Origin: Parachlamydia sp. AcF125
GTDB lineage: Bacteria; Chlamydiota; Chlamydiia; Chlamydiales; Parachlamydiaceae
Assembly: GCF_018342475.1 (NCBI RefSeq)
Contig: NZ_JAEMUD010000003.1
Coordinates: 310,001 to 374,000, forward strand
Length of the DNA: 64,000 nucleotides
Direction of reading: 5' to 3'
The notes under the pieces are model-generated. The model had not been told where the DNA came from, searched no databases, and saw only the letters and a program-made list of their open reading frames with translations. Of the stretch, positions 1 to 9,100 are shown piece by piece. Position 1 is the first letter of the stretch. Every line of letters starts with the position of its first letter. A program made the translations under genes and the position numbers.

Positions 1-556
1 AAGAGGTTCTCTTTATTGGTATACGAACCTTCAACCGAAAGCAGGACGCCCTTTTGTTAAGACACCCTTAAAAGGCGGTTGATATGTTCGTAATCTTCAT
101 CAGCGGTCTTTCGAATAGCACTAGGGGCCATTTTTGCTCCAGAAATACCTTTTTTTCTGTTATCAAGTCAAAAGCTTCATTTCAATTTAAGTTAACCATA
201 CTAACCCTTATTCTTGGATTTTGCAATAGATACTATGCGTGAATAAAAATAGAGAAGTGCTGGAGACGGAGATCTTATAATAGGCTTTTATAAAACGCTA
301 TGGACAATCCAGCTGGAGCAAAAAAGTGAATCGCTCATTAAGGCTACCGCTGGGTATTAATCACCTTAAACACCCCCATAAAAAGACAAATTATTTCTTC
401 AAAACAAACTAAATATCTCTTGACTTTGCGTAAGCAATTCATAATAATTGTCCACAATTTAACTTCCGAAGTTAGAGTAGCTTTTCTTACAAAACCCAAA
501 AGCGATCTCTTTCATACTTTGAAGCCAAGATACCCCTTACTCCCAACGTGAAATTT
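1..556. other. Left-edge region without an intact gene
   Basis: No intact gene is visible before the putP-like gene. On the minus strand, positions 131 to 57 read as the last 24 codons of a possible protein (it ends IRKTADEDYEHINRLLRVS). This open stretch is closed by a stop only about 13 codons upstream, so it looks like a gene remnant rather than a gene. The rest is A+T-rich. A candidate promoter for putP lies at 420-447 and is listed separately. Confidence 0.4.
420..447 (+). promoter_or_regulatory. Candidate sigma-70-type promoter for the putP-like gene
   Basis: TTGACT at 420-425 and TAATAA at 442-447 are 16 bases apart. This would start transcription near 455, about 100 bases before the coding region. 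The -35 matches the consensus at 5 of 6 positions and the -10 is weaker. Prediction by eye only. Confidence 0.35.
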
Positions 557-2029
557 ATGGATTTATACGCTTTAGCTGCCTTTCTCACCTATTTTACTAT
601 TCTTGTTACAATCGGCGTTATCGCACACCAAAGACTCCGCACTTCGGCAGATTTCATTTTAGGGAATCGCTCCTTGAACTTTTGGTTAACTGCCTTATCC
701 GCCCATGCCAGTGATATGAGTGCTTGGCTCTTTATGGCGCTGCCTGCTGCGGTTATGCTAGGAGGGCTATCTCAATCTTGGATTGCGTTTGGACTTTTGC
801 TTGGCATGTTTCTCAATTGGCAGTATATTGCCAAGAAATTGCGCCAAGAAACAGAAAGGTATCAAAGCTATACCTTATCGAGTTATTTTGAAAGCCGCTT
901 TAATGACCGAAGCGGAACCATTCGCCTCTTAACAGCTTCTATGGCTCTGATCTTTTTAACCTGCTACCTGTCAGCAGGCATGATCGCTATGGGTCGTTTA
1001 TTTGAATCTGTCTTTGGAATTGATTATTATATGGGCCTTACAATCGCCTTATTTGTGGTGGTGTTCTACACCTCTTTTGGGGGCTTTACAACGATTGCCT
1101 GGATCGACCTCTTCCAAGCCCTTTTCTTGCTCTTTATTATTGTTTTCGTACCTGTTATGGCTTACATCCATCTACCTAACGGATTAGAAACGATTGCACA
1201 AGCCGCAGCCGTGCAAGATATCCAGACAGGTTTCTTCCACAAAATCTCCGCCACTTCCTATGGAAGCATTCTTCTTCCTATTTTAGGGTGGGGATTAGGA
1301 TATTTTGGGATGCCACATATCTTAACCAAATTTATGGGAATTAAAAACCCTGAAGAGATCAATAAATCAAAATATGTGGGTATGGCTTGGCAAGTTGTGG
1401 CCCTCACTGGCTCCGTTGCAATTGGGTTTGTAGCCATCGGCTTTTTTAATGAACCTTTAGACAACCCCGAACTCTTATTTATTGATATTGTGCAAAGTTT
1501 GTTCCATCCCTTTTCAGCGTCTTTCATTATCTGCGCCATCTTAGCCGCCAATATGTCCACGATGGACTCGCAGATCTTAGTGTGTAGTTCGATTTTAAGC
1601 GAAGATCTTTACAAACATATGTTTCATTCCCACGCTTCTTCAAAGGAGCTGTTGCTCGTTTCAAGGATCGGTGTGGTTCTCGTTTCCTTCATTTCTCTAG
1701 CAATCGCCTTCAGCAATAATTCTTCTATCCTTGATACTGTATTATATGCGTGGTCAGGATTAGGATGCTCTTTTGGCCCACTAGTTTTAGCCGCCCTTTA
1801 TTCTAAGCATGCCAATCGGCAAGGGGCAATCGCGGGAATTATTTTGGGAGGTGTGACGGCGGGAATATGGCCCTTAATCAATCATCGGTTGTTCGAACTC
1901 GAGATTCCTTCAATGATTCCCGGCTTTACTGTCAGCTTACTTAGCATCGCCCTTTTTTCCTATCTGACAGCAAAGCCAGCTCTTGCAGGAACTGTAAATG
2001 GAAAAGGCCTAAGACAGGATAAATCCTAG
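557..2029 (+). CDS. putP: Sodium/solute symporter, PutP-like (SSS family)
   Basis: A 490-residue polytopic inner-membrane protein of the sodium:solute symporter family, which couples Na+ entry to solute uptake. The best match by memory is PutP, the Na+/proline symporter. Near the N-terminus it has the family pattern ILGNRSLNFWLTALSAHASD followed by MSAWLFMALPAAV, and the chain shows about a dozen hydrophobic segments. Family members usually have about 490-510 residues, so it is full length. An in-frame GTG nine bases upstream (548) is possible, but neither start has a clear ribosome-binding site. The ATG at 557 is preferred because the family's first membrane helix begins immediately after it. 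The 3' end overlaps the convergent menA by 21 bases. For an intracellular bacterium, importing proline or a related amino acid is plausible, but the substrate is inferred from similarity only. Confidence 0.9.
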   Translation: MDLYALAAFLTYFTILVTIGVIAHQRLRTSADFILGNRSLNFWLTALSAHASDMSAWLFMALPAAVMLGGLSQSWIAFGLLLGMFLNWQYIAKKLRQETERYQSYTLSSYFESRFNDRSGTIRLLTASMALIFLTCYLSAGMIAMGRLFESVFGIDYYMGLTIALFVVVFYTSFGGFTTIAWIDLFQALFLLFIIVFVPVMAYIHLPNGLETIAQAAAVQDIQTGFFHKISATSYGSILLPILGWGLGYFGMPHILTKFMGIKNPEEINKSKYVGMAWQVVALTGSVAIGFVAIGFFNEPLDNPELLFIDIVQSLFHPFSASFIICAILAANMSTMDSQILVCSSILSEDLYKHMFHSHASSKELLLVSRIGVVLVSFISLAIAFSNNSSILDTVLYAWSGLGCSFGPLVLAALYSKHANRQGAIAGIILGGVTAGIWPLINHRLFELEIPSMIPGFTVSLLSIALFSYLTAKPALAGTVNGKGLRQDKS

Positions 2030-2917
2030 CCCCTGCAGCCCCCCAAAAATAAAATGAAGCAAAGCTCCCCGGGCTAAAAATCCATTATAGGCAGGACTGG
2101 GTTCTGTTTTCCAGATGTCTTGATTGAGGCGGATAGCTAATGGCAAAAGTAGCAGAGGCAAGGTAGCTGCCAGATAAAAGCCAGCCATTAACCACGCAAG
2201 GTTTAAAATAAAAGGGCAGAAAATGAGAAAAGTAATCTCCTTCCGGACGAATACCTTTCCAAATCTAACAGCTAACGTTCGCTTATTCACCTTAGCATCC
2301 CCCTCCACATCTCGCAAATTATTGATGGCAATCATCACGGTAGAATGGAGGCCCACTTGAGTTCCAGCTAGCAAAGCTAAAATACCCAAGTTACCTGTTT
2401 GTAGATAAAAAGCTGAGCAAGTCGCTACCCATCCAAAAAAGATAATCACAAATAAATCCCCTAGCCCGACATAAGCAAGCGGAAAAGGCCCCCCTGTATA
2501 CAAATACCCACAAATTGCTGAAAGAACCAGCGTTAGAAAAAGAATCGGACCTCCTTTTAACACCAAAGGAATACCGACACACAGGGCTAAGAGAAAGCTC
2601 AACAATCCTCCCCATAAAATTTGTTGAGAAGTCAACAAACCCAGTTGGGTCACTCGCACAGGCCCCAAACGGGCTTCATTATCGGCACCTTTTTGAAAAT
2701 CCAAGGCGTCATTCACAAGATTTGTCCCTGTTTGGATAAAAATAGCAGACAAAAGGGCAAAAAGAGCTGTCCACCCTTCAAAAGTTTTTGTCAATCCTAT
2801 CGCTAGCGAGGTGCCGATAAATGTAGGAACAAAAGAGGCGACCAAGGTTTTAGGACGTGCGGTTAAAATCCAAGGGCGCATCTGTTCAAGCTTAGCTGTT
2901 AAATTTTTACTAACCAT
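2009..2917 (-). CDS. menA: 1,4-dihydroxy-2-naphthoate polyprenyltransferase (MenA)
   Basis: A membrane prenyltransferase of 302 residues. It joins a polyprenyl chain to 1,4-dihydroxy-2-naphthoate, giving demethylmenaquinone. UbiA-superfamily features are clear: TARPKTLVASFVPTFIGTSL near the N-terminus, the first Asp-rich motif NLVNDALDFQKGAD (Mg2+/diphosphate binding), and the second in NNLRDVEGDAKVNKRTLAVR. About eight hydrophobic helices follow the family plan. It is the last gene of the minus-strand men operon, 50 bases after menB, and a perfect hairpin (2937-2956) lies in that gap. Its 3' end overlaps the convergent putP-like gene. The methyltransferase for the last step (MenG/UbiE) is not in this window. 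Confidence 0.95.
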   Translation of the reverse strand: MVSKNLTAKLEQMRPWILTARPKTLVASFVPTFIGTSLAIGLTKTFEGWTALFALLSAIFIQTGTNLVNDALDFQKGADNEARLGPVRVTQLGLLTSQQILWGGLLSFLLALCVGIPLVLKGGPILFLTLVLSAICGYLYTGGPFPLAYVGLGDLFVIIFFGWVATCSAFYLQTGNLGILALLAGTQVGLHSTVMIAINNLRDVEGDAKVNKRTLAVRFGKVFVRKEITFLIFCPFILNLAWLMAGFYLAATLPLLLLPLAIRLNQDIWKTEPSPAYNGFLARGALLHFIFGGLQGLGFILS

Positions 2918-2936
2918 AAAAATATTCCTGATTGTA

Positions 2937-2956
2937 AGGGCATACGCTTATGCCCT
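2937..2956 (-). promoter_or_regulatory. Perfect hairpin between menB and menA
   Basis: An 8-bp perfect inverted repeat (AGGGCATA / TATGCCCT) with a CGCT loop lies in the only sizeable gap of the men operon. No T-run follows on the minus strand, so it is not an ordinary terminator. It could act as an RNA processing or stability element, or attenuate menA. The structure is seen in the sequence; the role is a guess. Confidence 0.45.
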
Positions 2957-2967
2957 ATCTCAATAAA

Positions 2968-3798
2968 TTAAGGAAGGCGCGTAAATTTTGAAAAATCGGG
3001 CTTTCTTTTTTCTAGAAAAGCGTTCTTCCCTTCTTGGGCTTCTTCACTCATGTAGTACAACAGGGTGGCATTTCCTGCTAATTCTTGCAACCCGATTTGG
3101 CCATCACAGTCAGCATTTAGAGCACTCTTTAAACAGCGCAAAGCTAAGGGAGAGTGTTGAAGAATCTCTCTACACCATTCTAAAGTTACTTTTTCTAATT
3201 CCTCATAAGGGACGACACAGTTCACCAACCCCATGTCTAAAGCTTGCTGCGCATCATACTGGCGGCAAAGGTACCAAATCTCACGCGCTTTTTTTTGCCC
3301 CACAATTCGCGCTAAATAACTACTCCCCAATCCTCCGTCAAATGATCCCACTTTGGGGCCAACTTGACCAAATTTAGCATTGTCTGCCGCAATGGTTAAA
3401 TCGCATACCACATGCAATACATGCCCGCCGCCAATCGCATACCCCGCAACCATCGCCACCACAGGTTTAGGCAAAGAGCGGATCTGCTTTTGAAGGTCTA
3501 GTACATTTAAGCGTGATACTCCGTCATCCCCTACATACCCCTCAGCGCCCCGAATTTTTTGATCTCCCCCCGAACAGAAAGCGTCTTTTCCTTCCCCGGT
3601 CAGAATTATCACCCCAATCTCAGGGCTGTTGCGGCAGTATTCAAAAGCCTTTTGCATCTCCATCACAGTTTCAGGGCGAAAGGCATTTCTAACATGGGGA
3701 CGATTGATCGTAATTTTCCCAATTCCATCCTCCGTTTTTTCAAACTTAATATCTTCATATTTTTTTACTGGGGACCATAACAAACTTTCTGTAACCAT
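2968..3798 (-). CDS. menB: 1,4-dihydroxy-2-naphthoyl-CoA synthase (MenB)
   Basis: A crotonase-fold enzyme of 276 residues that cyclises o-succinylbenzoyl-CoA to 1,4-dihydroxy-2-naphthoyl-CoA. Diagnostic MenB stretches are present: [31 protein letters not shown] (the oxyanion-hole region with the GGGH bicarbonate/oxyanion motif), and [20 protein letters not shown] MenB-type C-terminal tail, ending [10 protein letters not shown], follows. The length is normal for the family. It sits 12 bases after menH and is the fourth gene of the operon. Its substrate requires MenC and MenE activities, neither of which is encoded here. Confidence 0.97.
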   Translation of the reverse strand: MVTESLLWSPVKKYEDIKFEKTEDGIGKITINRPHVRNAFRPETVMEMQKAFEYCRNSPEIGVIILTGEGKDAFCSGGDQKIRGAEGYVGDDGVSRLNVLDLQKQIRSLPKPVVAMVAGYAIGGGHVLHVVCDLTIAADNAKFGQVGPKVGSFDGGLGSSYLARIVGQKKAREIWYLCRQYDAQQALDMGLVNCVVPYEELEKVTLEWCREILQHSPLALRCLKSALNADCDGQIGLQELAGNATLLYYMSEEAQEGKNAFLEKRKPDFSKFTRLP

Positions 3799-3810
3799 TG
3801 GTTTCCTTGC

Positions 3811-4536
3811 TTATAATTTTTTCAAAAAGTTGACAACGTGCGATTCAAATAAATGAGGCTTTTCCCAAGGCACGCGATGGGCAGCGCCGGGAACAACCGC
3901 GATAGCCGATTGAGGATGTGTAAGGCGGAGCGATTGGGCAATTTGCACATAGGGAGTATCCTCTTCCCCCACTATCCATAAGATAGGAAGATCGAGCGAC
4001 TGCATGGGAATTTTTAAGTTGGCCTGATTACCCAAAGACCAAGTCATCAAGGCGTCTACCAATTGTTCTCGCGAAAATTCTGTTTCTCTTCTTTTCAAGC
4101 GGGGAGAAATTCCTTTAAAAGCTGGCTGGGCGTTCCACTTTAACAGTAAATTTTCCCATCCTTTTGTCTTAAATTCTTCTGCCCACTTCTGATCGGCTAC
4201 CCTTCGAGAAGCTTTCTCGCTTTCCGTCTGCAAACCTAAGTTCCCTGCGATAAGAATGGCCGCAGTCCAAATCTTCTCAGCATCTAAAAGAGCATGCATA
4301 GCTAAGCGGGCCCCCAAAGAATATCCCAAAAGAACCCGCCGAAAGGGATTTTTCAACCCTATTACGTGGGCATTAAATGAGGCTGCCCACCCTTTAAGCC
4401 CCTTCCCTTTCGTATAAAAAGCAGGATCAAAAAGAGGGACGGAATGCAATTGGGTTTCTTGCTTTAAATGCTTAAACTCCTCCCAATCAGAAGGAAGACC
4501 CAAAAAGCCGTGCAAAGCGAATAATGAAATGGCCAT
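3811..4536 (-). CDS. menH: MenH-like alpha/beta hydrolase (SHCHC synthase)
   Basis: A 241-residue alpha/beta hydrolase. In the menaquinone pathway MenH removes pyruvate from SEPHCHC to give SHCHC. The chain opens with the oxyanion-hole motif LHGFLGLPSDWEEF and has the nucleophile elbow GYSLGARLAMHALL, with Ser as nucleophile. An acid is likely in the segment LPILWIVGEEDTPY, and the catalytic His is in PGAAHRVPWEKP near the C-terminus. It lies six bases after menD and twelve before menB. That position, together with the family, makes the MenH assignment strong. Many alpha/beta hydrolases look alike, so the name rests on context as well as motifs. Confidence 0.92.
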   Translation of the reverse strand: MAISLFALHGFLGLPSDWEEFKHLKQETQLHSVPLFDPAFYTKGKGLKGWAASFNAHVIGLKNPFRRVLLGYSLGARLAMHALLDAEKIWTAAILIAGNLGLQTESEKASRRVADQKWAEEFKTKGWENLLLKWNAQPAFKGISPRLKRRETEFSREQLVDALMTWSLGNQANLKIPMQSLDLPILWIVGEEDTPYVQIAQSLRLTHPQSAIAVVPGAAHRVPWEKPHLFESHVVNFLKKL

Positions 4537-4542
4537 ATCTCT

Positions 4543-6126
4543 TTAAAGGGTTCCTAATTTTTTCCAAAATCGTGTGGTTGCTTCACTATTAGGGCGCAAC
4601 TCAATCAAAGCGCAACCCTCTATCTTTAATTGATCGGGGATCCTCTCCCATAGCGCGTAAGGGAGATTCCAAAAAGCAGCAAAATGCTGAAATGAAATTT
4701 GATGTCCATTTTGAAAAATTTCTTCCCTGTACATGCGGGAGAAAATTTTTCCTCCCTGATTATTGACCACCATAATTTGAGCTGAAATATGTGGCAATTG
4801 AGGCAGAATCCAGGGGCCGGCCAAATCATACAGGGCGGTTAAATCCCCTAACAAAGCAAACTGAGGAGTATGCGGAACACACCATCCTAAAAAGGTGGAA
4901 ATTTGCCCTTCGATTCCACTCATCCCTCGGTTCGCCTCCACCTGAATATCCCGATCTTCATGGCTAGCAGCCATATCCCACTCTCGAATAGGCAAACTAT
5001 TTCCCAAATATATTCTGGAACGAGGAGGCAATAATTTTGAAAGAGAGGCGATCATCGAAGGCTCGGCTTCAGGCTCTTCATGGCATAGAGCTTGAAAAGC
5101 CAATTGGTATTGCTGATCCGCCTCAATCCAAGGGCGCGCCGATCTTTCAAAGGAGACTAATTTTTCATAGCTCGCAAAAAAAGGTTTTAAAGCTGTTCGG
5201 ATATGCGCACCTCGGTTAAGACCCGCAAATGGCAACTCGCTAATGGAACAGACGTGCACATGTTGTCTTTGGTCCTCGAGATCTCGCCATAGACGAACGG
5301 TGGGAACCCCTCCAAGACGTAAAACTCCATCGATTTCATATCCTGCTCTTTCGGCATGTTTCCACAAGTTTTCTGTGCGTGTAATGCGAAGAGGCTGCAG
5401 TTTAGGATTTTCGCGCAACCCCGAGGTTGCTTCTAAATAGCAAGGGGCACCCAATTTTACCAAAAAATCGGCCACGGCCTCTTTATCAACCACTTTTAAA
5501 GCACTCACTATGACTAAAGGCCTTTTAGATAGCTTAAAAAATTGATCCAATAAAGCGCGGTTTAAGGGATTTTCAGCATCTGAGGAAGCATACAAAGGCT
5601 CTTTTTTCAAATCCCGGAAGTCTACCCTTTCAGCTTCCTCAGAAGCCATACCACTCGGATCCTCTAGACAAACATTGAGGTGCGCGGGAGCGCTTAAATC
5701 CCATTTTTTAAGGTGGCAATTTTCCCCATCCGCCAAATCTTCAGAAAAAATCGCGTAAGGACCATATAAATTCACTTGCTCGGCTGTTTGAGGGGCCCCT
5801 GTGCCTCTTAACCTGCGTGGCCGATCGGCAGTTATGGCAAGTAAAGGCAAGCCTGAATAATACCCTTCCATCATCGCAGGAAGTAGCTCCCCCGCTGCAG
5901 TCCCAGAGGTCGTAATCACCCCCACAGGGCGACCGGTTTGCTTAATTCTGCCCAAAGCAAAGTAGCCAGCAGACCGTTCTTCAAACCAAGAATAAACCCG
6001 AATGCCAATCGCTTGATTTAAAATTTTAACAAAATCTGCATTTCGAGAAGCTGCACAAATGCAAAATTCCTGCACCCCTTTTTTAAGGGCTTCTTCCAGC
6101 ACTTTTAAAGCCAAAATTTTGCTCAT
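4543..6126 (-). CDS. menD: SEPHCHC synthase (MenD)
   Basis: A thiamine-diphosphate-dependent enzyme of 527 residues. It joins 2-oxoglutarate to isochorismate, the first committed step of menaquinone synthesis. The N-terminal domain has the signature TTSGTAAGELLPAMMEGYYS followed by ADRPRRLRGTGAPQTAEQ, both typical of MenD. The C-terminal ThDP/Mg2+ part includes GDLTALYDLAG and VVNNQGGKIF, corresponding to the GDG...NN motif. The length is slightly below the usual 550-580. It overlaps menF by four bases, so translation is probably coupled. Confidence 0.96.
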   Translation of the reverse strand: MSKILALKVLEEALKKGVQEFCICAASRNADFVKILNQAIGIRVYSWFEERSAGYFALGRIKQTGRPVGVITTSGTAAGELLPAMMEGYYSGLPLLAITADRPRRLRGTGAPQTAEQVNLYGPYAIFSEDLADGENCHLKKWDLSAPAHLNVCLEDPSGMASEEAERVDFRDLKKEPLYASSDAENPLNRALLDQFFKLSKRPLVIVSALKVVDKEAVADFLVKLGAPCYLEATSGLRENPKLQPLRITRTENLWKHAERAGYEIDGVLRLGGVPTVRLWRDLEDQRQHVHVCSISELPFAGLNRGAHIRTALKPFFASYEKLVSFERSARPWIEADQQYQLAFQALCHEEPEAEPSMIASLSKLLPPRSRIYLGNSLPIREWDMAASHEDRDIQVEANRGMSGIEGQISTFLGWCVPHTPQFALLGDLTALYDLAGPWILPQLPHISAQIMVVNNQGGKIFSRMYREEIFQNGHQISFQHFAAFWNLPYALWERIPDQLKIEGCALIELRPNSEATTRFWKKLGTL

Positions 6127-7166
6127 AAATCAAGCATTTCCTTAATTGATTGCATTTTTAGGTTAATCTCCTTCCATTCGTGATCGACTTGGCTTTTTGC
6201 CACCACTCCGCAACCCGCTCCAATCATCATACGTTCGGCATTCCATTGCACATTGCGGATAGAGACAAAACAGCTTGCTAAGTTTTTGTAGATATACCCA
6301 GCTGGTGCCCCAAAGCGGGCACGTTTAACCGTCGTTTGGTAATCTTTCATCCAATCAAAACTCTCTTTCTTAGGAAAGCCCCCCAAAGCTGGGGTTGGAT
6401 GCAAGGCCTGCACAATTTTCTCAAAATCTGCCAAAGCATGCAATTCCACTTCGATGGGAGTGATAAGATGGGATAAAAAGGGCAAATGCAAGGTTTTTAA
6501 TTCCCCCACCTGAATCCTTCCAAAAGGAGTTAACGACTCCACAATCCCCCGCACAACCACCTGATGCTCATGCCTTTCTTTTTCATCAAATAAACTTGCC
6601 GCTTCTGCGTAACAGCGGGTACCTGCACAAGCATGAGTAGATAAGAGACTTTTCTCTTTTTGCTGAATTTTAAATAATACCTCCGGGGTCCCTCCTAAAA
6701 TGCCGCCTTGCTGATTCCAAAATCCATACACATGGACAGGATGAGCGTCCGAATAATCTAACAAGCGGGACAGGCAATTTTGAAGTTTTTCGCAAGACAT
6801 AGAAGGGCTTGATAGTTCAAAAGCGAAAGGAACGGCTTTTTCCATTTTCCCCTGGCAAAACATCTTTTGCAGATCGTCAAACCCTTTTATAAAATACTCT
6901 CGGTCCGAATTGATCCAATCTTGCTTAGTTGATTTGATCGGTTGAAAGAAATCTTTTAATTCCTCATAAGATCTTTCTTCCCAATACTCATGCTTAAACC
7001 AAGCAGATGCCGTTTGTAAAAAAAAGTCTGGAAAATAAAAGCTAGGGGACAAATCGCAAGGGGAACTTAGCCATGTGCGCGCTCCATAGCCGAGCAAAAA
7101 AGCTCCCCCTCCCAAACTCATAATGGTTCCGTTCTCTAAAAAATCCTTACAATTCTCAAACCTCAT
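6123..7166 (-). CDS. menF: Isochorismate synthase (MenF)
   Basis: A chorismate-binding enzyme of 347 residues that converts chorismate to isochorismate, the entry point to menaquinone. The family motifs lie in the C-terminal two thirds: THACAGTRCYAEAA, HPTPALGGFPKKESFDWM, the FGAPAGYI segment, and GAGCGVVAKSQVDHEWKEIN with the Mg2+-binding Glu. The protein is shorter than E. coli MenF (about 430 residues), mainly at the N-terminus. It is the first gene of the men operon. A TTGCCA/TATAAT promoter places the transcript start about 31 bases before its ATG. Salicylate or siderophore isochorismate synthases look similar, but the linked menD settles the role. Confidence 0.94.
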   Translation of the reverse strand: MRFENCKDFLENGTIMSLGGGAFLLGYGARTWLSSPCDLSPSFYFPDFFLQTASAWFKHEYWEERSYEELKDFFQPIKSTKQDWINSDREYFIKGFDDLQKMFCQGKMEKAVPFAFELSSPSMSCEKLQNCLSRLLDYSDAHPVHVYGFWNQQGGILGGTPEVLFKIQQKEKSLLSTHACAGTRCYAEAASLFDEKERHEHQVVVRGIVESLTPFGRIQVGELKTLHLPFLSHLITPIEVELHALADFEKIVQALHPTPALGGFPKKESFDWMKDYQTTVKRARFGAPAGYIYKNLASCFVSIRNVQWNAERMMIGAGCGVVAKSQVDHEWKEINLKMQSIKEMLDL

Positions 7167-7203
7167 GCACCTGTCTCTTTATCGCAGTTAGCCAATCCGC
7201 CAG

Positions 7204-7231
7204 ATTATAGGTGAAATCCTCTTTTTGGCAA
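7204..7231 (-). promoter_or_regulatory. Promoter of the men operon
   Basis: Reading the minus strand, TTGCCA (7231-7226) and a perfect TATAAT (7209-7204) are separated by 16 bases. Transcription would begin near 7197, leaving a leader of about 31 bases before menF. The same TTGCCA -35 appears before rlmD and uvrA in this window. Confidence 0.6.
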
Positions 7232-7473
7232 TTTTTTTGCTTAAACCAAACCGCTTAAGTTCTACTCAACCTTTGGGATTTTTAAAATGTTTTTTTATTG
7301 ATTTTGATTTTTAAAATTGTTTCTCGCCCTATTTCTCTCTCAAAAATCTCTCTATTTGCTGAACAAAGGGTGATTTAGATGAGATTAACAGCGATTTGTT
7401 AGCATTCTAGGGTACTTCCCCTTTCCATAGATTTTGATAAGTTGGAGAACGCCCCATCTTTATACCTAAGTAC
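7232..7473. other. Spacer between the abiE locus and the men promoter
   Basis: An A+T-rich stretch with no open reading frame of note. Nothing beyond the men promoter at its left end is recognised. Confidence 0.4.
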
Positions 7474-8322
7474 CTATTCTAAAACTTTAGCGAAGAACTC
7501 ACTTAAATCTTTAATAACCTTCTCAAATGGGAGAGGCTCATGGGAAATATCTTCCAAAAAGGCATTCCACTTATTTTTTTTAATCGGATGGTTATAGAAG
7601 GATTCCAAAAAAGCATTTGGACGAGCTTCAATAGCGGTTCCTCGGTTTTTTAGAACTTGGCGAATGATTTCTTGAAGTTCTTTTCGATCAAAATCGAACT
7701 GCTGTATCAATAACCATATGTCATAGAAGTCCTTCATGCGCGTATTAGCAAACCCCAATCGTATGATAGATTCAAATTTCTCTGCTATGGATGTTTGAGG
7801 CGTATATCCCCTTAATTCTGGGGCTGGGAAATCTAAAAGAGTAGGATACTTGATTACAGCAGGATGAGGTAGAATAGTATCACTAAACCCAAAATCTATT
7901 CGCAAGGGGAACTTTGCCGTAAATAAGTGGGCTGAAAAAGCGGCACTGATCCCACGATATTCAGCTTCTAACTGCGCTTCCGATAATTTCAATGTTTCTG
8001 AAGCAAATTTCAAACCATCAGAGAATACCTCGATATCGCAAATAGCATTAATAATTTTTTGCAAATTTTCTATAGAATTTGAAGTCTTTGCAAGAAGATC
8101 AATATCCACTGTAGCTCGATGGCTCATAGGATTCCAAACCTTTAACATCAAACCTCCCTTTAGATAAAAGGCATTTTGATAAGGAGATACGCTCAAGCGA
8201 TATAAAAAACGTTCCATTGCATAATATTTCAGCACTTCCTGGACTGGTCTTTTTCTCTGCCTCGCGACATTCTTTAAGCGACTGTAGATCGACTCATCTA
8301 GATTCTTTTTAACCCTCTCCAT
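7474..8322 (-). CDS. abiEii: AbiEii-type nucleotidyltransferase toxin (type IV TA)
   Basis: A 282-residue member of the AbiEii/DUF1814 nucleotidyltransferase family. These are toxins of type IV toxin-antitoxin systems and act by transferring nucleotides, in some members to tRNA. The first motif of the fold is FYLKGGLMLKVW, followed by the metal-binding pair in ATVDIDLLAK (DxD). A later segment, TSIAEKFESIIRLGFANTRM, precedes KDFYDIWLL; this carries the family's conserved K and D residues. The gene lies two bases after the antitoxin gene, a normal arrangement for the pair. All visible catalytic motifs are intact, so it may still be active. Roles known for the family are phage abortive infection and element maintenance. 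Confidence 0.9.
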   Translation of the reverse strand: MERVKKNLDESIYSRLKNVARQRKRPVQEVLKYYAMERFLYRLSVSPYQNAFYLKGGLMLKVWNPMSHRATVDIDLLAKTSNSIENLQKIINAICDIEVFSDGLKFASETLKLSEAQLEAEYRGISAAFSAHLFTAKFPLRIDFGFSDTILPHPAVIKYPTLLDFPAPELRGYTPQTSIAEKFESIIRLGFANTRMKDFYDIWLLIQQFDFDRKELQEIIRQVLKNRGTAIEARPNAFLESFYNHPIKKNKWNAFLEDISHEPLPFEKVIKDLSEFFAKVLE

Positions 8323-8324
8323 TT

Positions 8325-8930
8325 TTATTGGCTCACTATGGTTTCCATAATAGGTTGAAGCACTTTTTCAACCCGATTCATTTTTGCATATTCATATAAT
8401 CGATCAATCCGAGTTCTTTTGCGTTGCCAGTACATCTTTAACGCTTCAATGACAACATCCATGCCAATTTTATTACGAAACTTAACACAATCAGCTAAAG
8501 TTTTTTCGATATTATAAATTTTGACTGGATAGCCTCCAATTGATGCTGTTTTAATACCCGTCTTATAAAATTTTTCAGAATAATAAAAGTAACGAATAGG
8601 TGGATAATCTAATCGAGACTGTCTTGACTTCGTAGGAATGGCAATATACACAAAGTGGGGAATTTGGGTCGTGAGTTCATGATAAGCCAGAGCTGAAATC
8701 AAACATATGATGCCCTGAGGAATTTTCTTGGAAACAAGAACCAGATCTGTCTCGGAAAAATCAGGCGCTTCAACCAGCCTGTAAGTCCCTTTAGCCAATT
8801 GCTCTAATAGCCCTTCATCTCGCAACTGGTAGATCAGGCGAGGATGAATGCCCAAACGGATCGCTTCGGCAGTCCGAAGAAGCCCTTGGTTTTTTTTAAA
8901 GAGCTTTATAGCTTTCTGTCTTGCATTCAT
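8325..8930 (-). CDS. abiEi: AbiEi-type antitoxin/transcriptional regulator
   Basis: A 201-residue AbiEi-family protein. It has an N-terminal winged-helix segment, where LLRTAEAIRLGIHPRLIYQL is followed by DEGLLEQLAKGTYRL, then the family's C-terminal antitoxin domain. The latter is recognisable from ALAYHELTTQIPHFVYIAIP and from YNIEKTLADCVKFRNKIGMD. In characterised systems AbiEi represses the abiE promoter and blocks the nucleotidyltransferase without forming a stable complex with it. It starts the two-gene operon, with the toxin following after two bases. An IS-like remnant lies just upstream, so the pair may have arrived by horizontal transfer. Confidence 0.9.
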   Translation of the reverse strand: MNARQKAIKLFKKNQGLLRTAEAIRLGIHPRLIYQLRDEGLLEQLAKGTYRLVEAPDFSETDLVLVSKKIPQGIICLISALAYHELTTQIPHFVYIAIPTKSRQSRLDYPPIRYFYYSEKFYKTGIKTASIGGYPVKIYNIEKTLADCVKFRNKIGMDVVIEALKMYWQRKRTRIDRLYEYAKMNRVEKVLQPIMETIVSQ

Positions 8931-8981
8931 GGATAATAATGTTGGTAAATTTTAACTTTTTCCTACATTTTTATCCATCAT

Positions 8982-9100
8982 CTATTCCAAGTCAATGGAA
9001 ATCGCATCCATGGCTTTTAAGTAGATATTAAAATCCGAACGATGGTCTCGATTGTATCCCCGAACACTCTGAATTCTCGCTTCACTCTGTTTTGAAAGAC
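8982..9100 (-). pseudogene. Possible transposase remnant (IS1634-like motif)
   Basis: An open stretch of 39 codons with a stop just upstream. It contains RGYNRDHRSDF, which resembles the G-Y-S-K-D-H-R-P-D motif near the N-terminus of IS1634-type transposases. Nothing else of an element is visible. The call rests on one short motif. Confidence 0.3.
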
